Of a DNA stretch of 64,000 bases, positions 55,320-64,000 are shown one piece after another. The translations under genes and the position numbers were made by a program. The notes under the pieces were generated by a model. That model ran no database searches and was not told the origin of the DNA. It saw only the letters and a list, made by a program, of their open reading frames with translations. Position 1 is the stretch's first letter. The number at the start of each line of letters is the position of its first letter. Source of the DNA: Serripes groenlandicus (lineage: Eukaryota; Mollusca; Bivalvia; Cardiida; Cardiidae); NCBI GenBank assembly GCA_031761405.1, contig JASEVX010000111.1, positions 131,501-195,500 on the forward strand, in the 5' to 3' direction.

Positions 55320-57205
55320 AACAAGAGTTGTCGGAGGACAATATAGCTCGCCTATCAGGGCCATCGTATATCAGGGCCTACTTCAGAACAGTTAAAGTAT
55401 TAGGTAAAGTCGCACAGTATCACCTATTGCAAGATAATACACCTTTTCAATACTTTTGACAAAAATTCTAAGTTCAACTAGAATGGAGTGCTCCCCGGAG
55501 CACGTGTGTCACCTGCCGGCGCCTTGTCAGAAAATTTTAATTTTTGATAGAAAAGGGGCAATAACTCTGATATAAAAAATATTTGGATTATCCCCCTTTT
55601 GTGAACCCATCACAAAAATTGATATAAACATTTGTCAGAAGTTTCAATCCAATCCTTTGAGCAGAAAAAAAGTAATTTGAATATTTGACAGAAAAGGGGC
55701 AATAACTCTGATATAAAAATATTTGGATTATCCCCCTTTTGTGAACCCATCATACACATTGATATAAACATTTGTCAGAAGTTTCAATCCAATCCTTTGA
55801 GTAGATTAAATTTTTGACAGAAAAGGGCCAATAACTCTGATATAAAAATATTTGGATTATCCCCCTTTTTGTGAACCCATCATACACATTGATATAAACA
55901 TTTGTCAGAAGTTTCAATCCAATCCTTTGAGTAGAAAAAAAGTTATTTGAAAATTTAAATTTTTGACAGAAAAGGGGCAATAACTCTGATATAAAATTAT
56001 TTGGATTATCGCCCTTTTGTGAACCAATCACACACATTGATAAAAACATTTGTCAGAAGTTTCAATCTAATCCTTTGAGTAGAACAAAAGTTATTTGAAA
56101 ACGTGACAAAAAAAGTGTGACGGACAGACAGACAGACAGACGCCGGATAAAAAAAAAAATAGACAGACAGACGTCGAATAAAAAAAAAAGTAACATTTGT
56201 CAGAAGTTTCAATCCAATCCTTCGGGTAGAAAAAAAGTTATTTGAAAATTTAATTTTTTGACAGAAAAGGGGCAATAACTCTGATATAAAATTATTTGGA
56301 TTGTCCCCCTTTTGTGAACCAATCACACACATTGATATAAACATTTGTCAGAAGTTTCAATCTAATCCTTTGAGTAGAAAAAAAGTTATTTGAAAACGTG
56401 ACGAAAAAGTTAGATTTTTTGACAGAAAAGGGGCAATAACTCTGATATAACTTGACCTTGACCCAGGGTCAGGACGGGTGTAGTGGGGTGCGTAGATGGA
56501 CCAATAGTTCCTAAATGTATAAACTAAATATGAAAGCAATCAATGTCATAATAGTGAATGCAGAGTGATATGTTAAACGTTAAACGCAAACCTTAAACCT
56601 TGTAACTGAACCAAGTAGAAATGACCTTGACCTTGACCCAGGTGCAGGACGGGTGTAGTGGTGTGCGCAGATGGATGACCAATAGTTCCTAAATGTATAA
56701 ACTAAATATGAAAGCAATCAATGTCATAATAGTGACTGCAGAGTGATATGTTAAACGTTAAACGCAAACCTTAAACCTTGTAACTGAACCAAGTAGAAAT
56801 GACCTTGACCTTGACCCAGGGTCAGAACGGGTGTAGTGGTGTGCGTAGATGGATGACCAATAGTTCCTAAATGTATAAACTAAATATGAAAGCAATCAAT
56901 GTCATAATAGTGAATGCAGAGTGATATGTTAAACGTTAAACGCAAACCTTAAACCTTGTAACTGAACCAAGTAGAACCAAGTAGAAATGACCTTGACCTT
57001 CACCCAGGGTCAGGACGGGTGTAGTGGTGTGCGTAGATGGATGACAAATGGTTCCTAAAGGTATAAACCCTTAAAACCCAAATGAAAACCTTAAACACAA
57101 ACCTTAAACCCAAACCTTAAACCTAGGTGTCTACGCCACCGCCGACGCCGCCGACGCCGGGGGTAACACATAAGCTCTCCTGTACTTCGTACTGGCGAGC
57201 TAATA
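55320..57205 (+). mobile_element. Family E pearl/HINE-like element with family I inside
   Basis: 5' AACAAGAGTTGTCGGAGGAC (hairpin TTGTC/GACAA), AGCTCGCC at 55345-55352; 3' GTACTTCGTACTGGCGAGCT ending 57201. Family I sequence occupies about 55476-56440. After it come four monomers of about 175 bp (CGGGTGTAGTGGTGTGCG, ATGACCTTGACCTTGACCC, AAACGTTAAACGCAAACC), a degenerate CTTAAACCCAAACC run and a GCCACCGCCGACGCCGCCG tract. Confidence 0.75.
55476..56440 (+). mobile_element. Family I pearl/HINE-like element, 3' end unclear
   Basis: 5' AACTAGAATGGAGTGCTCC with the palindrome GTGCTCCCCGGAGCAC at 55488-55503 and GTGTCACC next to it. Core monomers of 135-150 bp hold GAAAAGGGGCAATAACTCTG, GGATTATCCCCCTTTTGTG and AAGTTTCAATCCAATCCTTT. 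A GACGGACAGACAGACAGACG tract at 56118-56180 is followed by more monomers, so two copies may be fused. Frames on the minus strand reflect the repeat only. Confidence 0.65.
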
Positions 57206-58165
57206 ATAGATATTAAGCAACCTTTTGTTGTAAGCAGCCACATTTTAGGATCCCTAATGCCAGGTTAATAATCAGTGATCTGCCTTAACCCTTTACTTGA
57301 TAGTAACACGTTTGCAAACAGATTAGATCCAGGGCCCGAGGTTATGAAACTTACTCATATCTATGCTATATTCTTGTAAATTGCCAAGTTATTTAATATG
57401 GAGCATATTTGCGCGAAGTTATTTGAAAATATCTATATGCATGGTAAAGTTATGATCTGAACAAAAAAAGTTCAAGTAAAGTATATTTTCTGTCACTGTG
57501 ACCTTGACCTGGAAGCTTTAAACACATAAATTGTGCATATGACACAGCGTCTTGATATGGTGTATATCTGTCCCAAGCTATTTGAAAATATCTCTATGGA
57601 TGAAAAAGTTATTGTCCGGACAAGAAAAGTTCAACTGATGTCTATTTGTTGTCACTGTGATCTTGACCTTGAAGCTACAGACAAAAGTTTTGCATGTGAC
57701 ACATCATATTGATATAATTCATATTTGTGCCAAGTTATTTGAAAATATCTCTATGCATGACAAAGTTATGGTCCGGACAAGAAAAGTTCAATTAAAGTCT
57801 ATTTCTTATCACTGTGACCTTGACCTTGAATCTACAGATTTTTTTTTTTTGCATTTGGCACATCGTCTTGATATGGTGCATGTTTGTGACAAGTTATTTG
57901 AAAATATCTCTGCATGACAAAGTTATGGTCCGGACAAGAAAAGTTCAATTAAAGTCTTTCTTATCACTGTGACCTTGACCTTGAATCTACAGAATTTTTT
58001 TTTTGCATTTGGCACATCGTCTTGATATAGTGCATGTTTGTGACAAGTTATTTGAAAATATCTCTATGCATGACAAAGTTATGGTCCGGACAAGGAAAGT
58101 TGACGCCCGCCCGCCCGCCGACTTCGCAAAACTAATAACCAGATTTTTCCTTCGGAAAACCTGGT
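57206..58165 (+). mobile_element. Family G pearl/HINE-like element, 5' end unclear
   Basis: Four to five monomers of about 160 bp from about 57370 carry CACTGTGACCTTGACCTTGA, TGATATGGTGCATGTTTGTG, AAGTTATTTGAAAATATCTC and GGTCCGGACAAGAAAAGTTC. A CGCCCGCCCGCCCGCCG tract and a 3' hairpin TTTTCCTTCGGAAAA within AACCAG...CTGGT close it at 58165. 57206-57370 is unassigned. Confidence 0.7.
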
Positions 58166-58166
58166 A

Positions 58167-59739
58167 AACAAGAGGGCCAAGATGGCCCTAAATCGATCAC
58201 CTAATTGATAGTAAATTAGTAGCAAATATTTAACTGCAAATATCTGGAAAATTTTATCAGGGAGTGCAAATGAAACTGAAAGGAGTGGACACTTCTCAAG
58301 AAACAGCTTATCAGTAAAGGCCATTTATATCTTGAAATCTAACAAGAACTTTAATAAGAATGGAATTATAAAGTTTTTGTCATTTTGCACCTTTCCTGAT
58401 GCCGCCTTGCTGCCCTGTTTTTCAACGAAATCAATATGGCTTCAACAGTTTATTTAGAGGGTCACTTAAGAAACATTTCTACCAAATTATCTTGCAATCG
58501 CACAAGTAGATTATGGAGGAAAAGGATTTTAAAATTTGGGTATTTTTCTCACTTTCTGATGCCACAGCAACCAAAGTTCTCAATGGAATTTAAATCTTTG
58601 AACAATTTTGAAAGAGGACCACCAAAGGAACATTCTTGGGATGTTTTGTGGAAATTGGTCTATTGGAATGGTAGGAGTTGGTTGTCATTTGTAGCTAAAA
58701 GTTCAATTTACCCTTTTTGTGATGACGCCTGGTTGATATGATTGTGTAACCAATCAACACGGCTTAAACAAATTAAATAGAGGATCATTACAGTAAGATT
58801 CGTATTATATTTTCTTAAAATCAGACAAACACTTTCATAAAAATGGAATTTTCAAATTTTGTCATTTTGCCCCTTTTCTGATGCCGCCTGACTGCCATGT
58901 TTTTCGACCAATCAGTATGGCTTGAACAATTTTTATAGAGGGTCACCCAAGGAACATTTCTACCAAATTATATTTGAATCTGACAGGCAGATTCGGAGGA
59001 GAAGATTTTTAAAGTTTGGACATTTTGTCCCCTTTCTGATGCCGCAGCAACCAAAGTTCTTATTGGAATTTTAATCTTTGAACAATTTTAAAAGAGGACC
59101 ACCAAAGGAACATTCCTGTGATGTTTTGTGGTAATTGGTCTATTGGAATGGTAGGAGATGGTTGTCATTTGTAGCTAAAAGTACAATTTACCCCTTTTGT
59201 GATGACGCCTGGTTGCTATGATTGTGTAACCAATCAAAACGGCTTAAACAAATTAAATAGAGGATCATTACAGTAAGATTCGTATTATATTTTCTTAAAA
59301 TCAGACAAGCATTTGCATAAAAATGGAATTTTCAAATTTTGTCATTTTGCCCCTTTTTTGATGCCGCCTGACTGCCATGTTTTTCGACCAATCAGTATGG
59401 CTTGAACACTTTTTATAGAGGGTCACCCAATGAACATTTCTACCAAATTATATTTGAATCTGACAGGCAGATTTGGAGGAGAAGATTTTTAAAGTTTGGA
59501 CCTTTTGCCCCCTTTCTGATGCCACAGCAACCAAAGTTCTCAATGGAATTTAAATCTTTGAACAACTTTGAAAGAGGCCAACCAGAGGAACAGTCCTGTG
59601 ATGTTTCACGGAAATTGTCCTTGGAGTTTGGGAGGAGATGATGTTTAAAGCTAAAAGTTAACGCCGGACGGACGACAGACGACGGACAAAAAGTGATCAG
59701 AATAGCTCACCTTGAGCCTTCGGCTCAGGTGATCTAAAA
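58167..59739 (+). mobile_element. Family D pearl/HINE-like element, complete reference copy
   Basis: 5' AACAAGAGGGCCAAGATGGC with GATCACCT (58195-58202). Monomers of variable type carry CTGATGCCGC, AACCAAAGTTCTCAATGG and GAGGGTCACCCAA. Then a GACGGACGACAGACGACGG tract, hairpin TTGAGCCTTCGGCTCA, TCAGGTGATC (59725-59734) and TAAAAA. It starts directly at the 3' end of family G. Confidence 0.85.
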
Positions 59740-59876
59740 ACAGGAACGACCATAATCAGACTGGGACAACATCCTAGCTGATCCAAGTCTTGGATGGTGG
59801 CAAATTTTTGAAGGTTAATAACGATAAATGCTTGGTTACAATTTCAAATTTCATTGATGTTGACAAAAATGCATTA

Positions 59877-60143
59877 TAAACCCTTTCCCACATACAAATA
59901 TACTCCAGGAGACGACATTGAAAACATTAAATTTTAGGCAAATAAATTTAAATATATATATATATATCTTTTAATGAAAGTGTAATTAATACAGAGTTGT
60001 AAACATTGTGAGAAAAGTAGAAATTGCACATTCAATAATTTTGCTTTCATTAAATGATTTTGTAGAAATTTACTTAATTTTTAAGTAGATGTTTCTTTTG
60101 AAAGTCATCTACTGCATATTTGTTGTATGTGGGAAAGAAATAA
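59877..60143 (-). mobile_element. Degenerate piggyBac-type MITE
   Basis: AAACCCTTTCCCACATACAA ... TATTTGTTGTATGTGGGAAAG; the middle has an expanded (AT)n run at 59950-59968. Confidence 0.6.
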
Positions 60144-60360
60144 CAGTCTATTTCCATCTAATATAAGCTTACAAGACAGTCAAGTTATTAAATATTTCTT
60201 TTCATTATTAAATATTTCTTTTCATTAATGAGCATTTAATTTCAGTTTTACAATGTTTTGTGTAAGAATTTTTGTTTGTTTGCTTGTAATGCTTGGTTAT
60301 TACTATAATACTAATATATCTTATGTTTAAACAGTTAATCAAAGTCTGTACAACACTGAC

Positions 60361-60590
60361 TTAACCCTTTCCCACATATAGACGCTTTCTGACGCCTCTG
60401 CAGCAGACGGCGTTTTGAAAACATAGCGACAAAAGAAGAAATTGCTCAAAACGAGCAATTTCTCCTTTTGCCACAATGTTTTTCACTTTTAGTCATAGGT
60501 TATCCATTCAATTAGAGACATTTTCTATTTTTTGACAAAATATGTTCAAAGTCGTCTGCTGCAGAATTGTCGTATGAGGGAAAGAGTTAA
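60361..60590 (+). mobile_element. piggyBac-type MITE, intact
   Basis: 230 bp with TTAA at both ends, CCCTTTCCCACATATAGACG left, CGTATGAGGGAAAGAG right, hairpin TTGCTCAAAACGAGCAA. Confidence 0.85.
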
Positions 60591-61320
60591 ATGTCCGCTC
60601 AAAAAAGGTCAAAATATAAAACCAATACACCAAGCAGAGACAAATAAAAACATAGAAGTTCCCTACTCTGCTAATGCAAAGAACAAATCTTGCTAAAATC
60701 TTGTGAGGTATGATACTTGGCAAGATGGAGCCGCGCATCAGATAATTAGATGCAATATTATATCAAATGATTATGTCTGCCTTTTTACGAACATATCTAT
60801 AGATATAATTTTTACAAAAATAGTAAACTACTTACTCTTAGACAAATTGTCAAGACTCATACTACATGTATTCATAGTAAAGAGTTTTGTGTTCTTAATC
60901 TTATTGAAAAAAACAACAAGTTACTATTTTAACTGTTTCAGTGCCTTTCCACTCAATTTTGTGAAGACTCCCTAACATTCACAAGAAAACATCAGCATAT
61001 TTTTTTAATTTTGTATTTTTTAATTTTTTCTTGTAATCTTTCAATATAGATCATGGACATGACATAAAATATGTGATCTTTGGATTTGCATGGCTTCAGA
61101 TTTAAAATCAAAACAGTTTGATGTTGGCAATGGGTCTGGGCTCTAGCTAGCTTTGACATGTCAGAAAATTGAAATATTGAGTAAGAGCTATTAGAAACAA
61201 AAACATGATTTTGTCTGCTTCCTAGATAATCAACCAGTACTCACATTGAGTGTCTGGGGAGTTTGCATTTTCCCTGAAAAAAGTTGCCAAATATAACATG
61301 TGGATACAAATGCTTTAACT
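60591..61320. other. AT-rich region downstream of zinc-finger ORF
   Basis: No motif-bearing frame. A 90-codon plus-strand frame at 60703-60975 is AT-rich and unsupported. It may be 3' untranslated or intergenic DNA of the minus-strand zinc-finger gene. Confidence 0.35.
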
Positions 61321-61329
61321 TTACCCAAT

Positions 61330-61378
61330 GGCAGACCCTGATAGCTTAGTCGGTATCAATGTGGTCTATCAATCCAGA
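61330..61378 (+). repeat. tRNA-like SINE head fragment
   Basis: GCAGACCCTGATAGCTTAGTC contains an A-box-like TAGCTTAGTCGG; the following half is cut at the end of the zinc-finger ORF. Confidence 0.45.
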
Positions 61379-61383
61379 ACACA

Positions 61384-62076
61384 TCACATTTTCTCACCTG
61401 TATGTATTCTCTTATGTCTGTTTAAAGGCCCTTCCTGTGCACTTGCATATTCACACACATCACACTTATGAGGATTGTCTCCAGTATGTATTCTCTTATG
61501 TCTGATTAGTTCACCCTTCCTTTTACTTGCATATTCACAAACATCACACTTATAAGGTATATCACATGTGTGTGTTATCTTATGTATAACTAAAGATGGC
61601 TTTTCTGTACATGCATAATCACAAACATCACACTTATAAGGTTTCTCACCTTTGTGTATTTTGATGTGTCTCATCAAATGTCCCATCCGATTAAATGCAG
61701 ATTCACAAATATCACATTTGTAAGGTTTCTCACCTGTATGTATTCTCTTATGTTTTTTTAAAGAACCTTTATCTGCAGTTGTATATTCACAAACATCACA
61801 ATTATAAGGTTTCTCACCAGTATGTTTTCTCATGTGTGTGATCAAATGTCCTTTCTGATTAAATGCATATTCACAAATTTCACATTTGTAAGGTTTCTCT
61901 CCAGTATGTATTCTTGCATGTCTAATTAAACTACTTTTCCAGTTACTGATGTATTCACAAAAATCACATTTATAAGTTATTTCAATGTCATAATCAGTAT
62001 GTTTTATCTTCTGTTTGATTATCGGAGATTGGACTTCCTTCTCTTCATTCATTACAATCATACTGCTTTTCTCCAT
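61384..62076 (-). CDS. C2H2 zinc-finger protein, seven fingers
   Basis: 230 codons from ATG at 62076 to TGA at 61384. A 35-residue acidic/basic leader is followed by seven classical C-x2-C-x12-H-x3-H fingers spaced 28 residues apart with [12 protein letters not shown] linkers: fingers at about residues 36-58, 64-86, 92-114, 120-142, 148-170, 176-198 and 204-226. All fourteen Cys and His pairs are present. Linkers before fingers 5, 6 and 7 deviate (KGEKP, TCDIP, TGDNP). Fingers have the CEYAS/CEYAF signature. Such proteins usually bind DNA in the nucleus; the target is unknown. The frame ends right after a TGEK linker next to a tRNA-like fragment, so further fingers may have been lost or lie in a later exon (GGTGAG follows CATACA). 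A related pseudogene lies at 22.0-23.9 kb. Confidence 0.85.
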   Translation of the reverse strand: MEKSSMIVMNEEKEVQSPIIKQKIKHTDYDIEITYKCDFCEYISNWKSSLIRHARIHTGEKPYKCEICEYAFNQKGHLITHMRKHTGEKPYNCDVCEYTTADKGSLKKHKRIHTGEKPYKCDICESAFNRMGHLMRHIKIHKGEKPYKCDVCDYACTEKPSLVIHKITHTCDIPYKCDVCEYASKRKGELIRHKRIHTGDNPHKCDVCEYASAQEGPLNRHKRIHTGEKM

Positions 62077-62148
62077 TTTTGCACCTTCTTTGGTATTATT
62101 AAGTATTGTTTATCTTTTAATTTATCTAAAAGAAAAAAGAAGTAAACA

Positions 62149-62240
62149 AGAGAACCATGATGGCCATGGATAACTCACCTAAATTTTGCAATGTGATTTG
62201 TCATGCCTAGGCTACCATGCACAATAACAAAACACAATAA
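62149..62240 (+). mobile_element. pearl/HINE-like 5' end fragment
   Basis: AACAAGAGAACCATGATGGC with ACTCACCTAAATTTTGC resembles families B and C at the 5' end; no core follows. It lies about 70 bp upstream of the zinc-finger ATG. Confidence 0.55.
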
Positions 62241-62569
62241 TTGAAGAAGATGTTATAAAAGAGTAGATGTTGTGCAGGCTTACCCGAAGAGACATTATTC
62301 CCTTCTGTGGATTTACAGGAATCATTACACTATACCTCTATTCCCCCTGAGACGAATTGTGTATGCCTCGGATCAGTCTGTGCAGGCTGATCAGGGTTGA
62401 TTCATTACGCAGAGGCCATAATGTTGGGTTTCTCACGAGACGGCTCATATATAAATTGTAACTTCCACTTAATTAAAGAAACTTAACATTAATACTTAGG
62501 TTATCAAAGAGTCAACCAGCATCATCTACATGTATTTGCATACATTAAGGGGAATAGCAAATACAAATT
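62241..62569. other. Spacer upstream of zinc-finger ORF
   Basis: 62350-62450 contains a GATCAGTCTGTGCAGGCTGATC palindromic stretch that looks like a repeat end. No gene. Confidence 0.4.
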
Positions 62570-62712
62570 AAACTAGAATGGAGTGCTCCGTGGAGCACGT
62601 GTGTAACCTGCACCTGCTCATTGAAAGTGTGACGAAAAAGTGTGACGGACAGACAGACGCCGAACAAAAAAAAAAGTAATCCCTAAGTGCCTACAGGGCA
62701 GGGTGACACAAT
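62570..62712 (+). mobile_element. Family I element without core monomers
   Basis: Only 143 bp: AACTAGAATGGAGTGCTCC, palindrome GTGCTCCGTGGAGCAC (62583-62598), GTGTAACC, GACGGACAGACAGACGCCG tract, then CCCTAAGTGCCTACAGGGCAG hairpin and GGTGACAC. It shows the minimal ends of the family. Confidence 0.75.
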
Positions 62713-62969
62713 AAAACCATTTCAATTACCATTTGCAGTTTAATTTTACCCTTTATAATACCAAGGATTAACAGACACTAGTCAAATGTGTGAACTCAAT
62801 TCTTTTGACATCAAAGACTGAAAGTTCAACAGATCCTTTTTAATTTAAATGAAAATTGGATTTGATTTAATATCAAACTAAACATTAGGTATTTAACAAT
62901 TTGTTGAGTTGCTTTGACATACATGTATTTTTGTTAGACATATTGAGAAAGATTATTAGGAACAATTAT
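62713..62969. other. Spacer
   Basis: AT-rich, nothing recognised. Confidence 0.35.
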
Positions 62970-63550
62970 AACTAGAATTGTTTTTGAAAAAACAGATGTC
63001 TCCCCCTCAAATATCTGTCAAAATCTCTCAAAACATTCCAACCTATAAAGCAGACAATGGGTTCTGCACATCACCTTGATGAGGTGAACATCTGACACAA
63101 GTTTCATGAAAATCCTTCAAGCCGTTTTGGAGATATGGAGCGGACACGAAAAACAGGCTCAAACCTTTGACCTTCAAGCCTGACCTTGACCTTGAACCGG
63201 TATGGTCGGAACATGGGTTCTGCACATCGCCTTCGTGAGGTGAACATCTGACACAAGTTTCATGAAAATTCTTCAAGCCGTTTTGGAGATATGGAGCGGA
63301 CACAAAATTAAGGCTCAAACCTTTGACCTTCAAGTCTGACCTTGACATTGAACCTGTATGGTCGGGACATGGGTTCTGCACATCGCCTTCATGAGGTGAA
63401 CATCTGACACAAGTTTCATGAAAATCCTTCAAGCCGTCTTGGAGATATGGAGCGGACACGATTTCGGACAGACGGACAGACAGAAGGACAGACAGACAGA
63501 CGCCCAGGACAAAAACAATATATCTCCCCTGTATACAGGGGGAGACATAA
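62970..63550 (+). mobile_element. Family H pearl/HINE-like element
   Basis: 5' AACTAGAATTG, then TGTCTCCCCCT at 62997-63007, perfectly inverted by AGGGGGAGACA at 63537-63547. Three monomers of about 155 bp share GGGTTCTGCACATCGCC, GAGGTGAACATCTGACACAA and CTTGACCTTGAACC. A GACAGACGGACAGACAGAAGG tract and hairpin CTCCCCTGTATACAGGGGGAG close it. The 178-codon minus-strand frame with three repeated segments is only the translated monomers. Confidence 0.85.
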
Positions 63551-63644
63551 TGATAAGTCAATACAAATTTATCATACAATGTTGAATTGAAAATTAGCTA
63601 AATTTGAACCATAATGTAGCAGATGACTTTTAAAACAGCAATAT

Positions 63645-64000
63645 AACAAGAGGGCCAAGATGGCGGTAAATCGATCACCTGAGTGAATGTAAATTAGTAG
63701 CAAATATCTAACTGCAAATATCTGGGAGTTTTTTATCATGGAGTGCAAATGAAACTGCAAGGAGTGGACACTGTTAAAGAAATAGTAAAAATGGCTTATC
63801 AGTCAAGGCCATTTGTATCTTGAAATCTAAAAAGAACTTTAATAAGAATTGAATTATAAAATGTTATCATTTTGCGCCTTTCCTGGTGCCGCCTTGCTGC
63901 TCTGTTATTCAACAAAATCAATATGGTTGGAACATTTTTTATAGAGGGTCGGTCACTCAAAGAAGATTTCTACCCAATTATCTTGGAATCGTACAAGCAG
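63645..64000 (+). mobile_element. Family D pearl/HINE-like element, 3' part beyond window edge
   Basis: AACAAGAGGGCCAAGATGGC, GATCACCTGA, then the same order of blocks as the copy at 58167 (GAGTGCAAATGAAACTG, GGCCATTTGTATCTTGAAAT, GCCGCCTTGCTGC). The window ends inside it. Confidence 0.82.

Noticed and set aside
55750..56344. Minus-strand frames with repeated segments
   Set aside because: Translation of family I monomers.
63043..63579. 178-codon minus-strand frame with three near-identical segments (SAPYLQNGLKDFHETCVR)
   Set aside because: It is the translation of three family H core monomers whose length happens to keep frame, and it runs into the GACA tract. No start context or domain.

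Overview
The window looks like a repeat-dominated stretch of an animal nuclear genome, most likely a marine bivalve mollusc. The reasons are: AT-rich DNA with GT-AG introns; tRNA-derived SINEs; LINE remnants; TTAA-flanked piggyBac-type MITEs; a Mutator-like transposon; and many copies of tandem-core elements built like the pearl/HINE (non-autonomous Helentron) elements known from bivalves. Species is not resolved. There is no sign of bacterial genes, CRISPR arrays or organelle DNA.

Genes and gene remains. (1) An unrecognised open exon at about 1.83-2.33 kb (+). (2) CpG-rich and TATA-type promoter-like segments at 3.25-3.75 kb and 9.96-10.07 kb. (3) A four-exon DUF6589-family gene at 10.65-14.50 kb (+) with good splice sites but one frameshift, two stops and an 11-bp duplication. 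(4) A RecQ-type helicase pseudogene at 19.33-19.98 kb (-). (5) A C2H2 zinc-finger pseudogene at 22.0-23.87 kb (-), split by one mobile element and capped by another. (6) An intact seven-finger C2H2 ORF at 61.38-62.08 kb (-). (7) LINE fragments at 20.6-21.7 kb (-), 35.3-36.4 kb (+) and 52.6-53.1 kb (+). (8) A MULE with about 650-bp terminal inverted repeats at 6.09-9.04 kb.

Most of the rest belongs to one structural super-group. I label its families A to L for this window only. Each well-preserved family has a 5' end AACAAGAG or AACTAGAAT followed by a short hairpin, a subterminal repeat, a core of 145-180-bp tandem monomers, a (GACG/GACA)n tract, a 3' hairpin carrying the inverse of the 5' subterminal repeat, and often CTAAAA. 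The subterminal pairs differ between families but stay complementary within each, which suggests that the two ends interact. Several copies sit inside piggyBac MITEs, a zinc-finger gene or each other, so relative ages can be read from the sequence.

Layout: 0-6 kb, families D and A plus a possible gene start; 6-9 kb, MULE; 9-14.5 kb, DUF6589 pseudogene; 14.5-19 kb, elements B2 and F plus MITEs; 19-24 kb, RecQ, LINE and zinc-finger relics; 24-53 kb, nested B, C, D, J, K and L elements, MITEs, SINEs and LINEs; 53.2-55.3 kb, a quiet stretch; 55-60 kb, E, I, G and D; 60-64 kb, MITE, zinc-finger gene, I, H and D. The only long undisrupted coding frame I trust is the zinc-finger ORF. No set of genes here forms a pathway.
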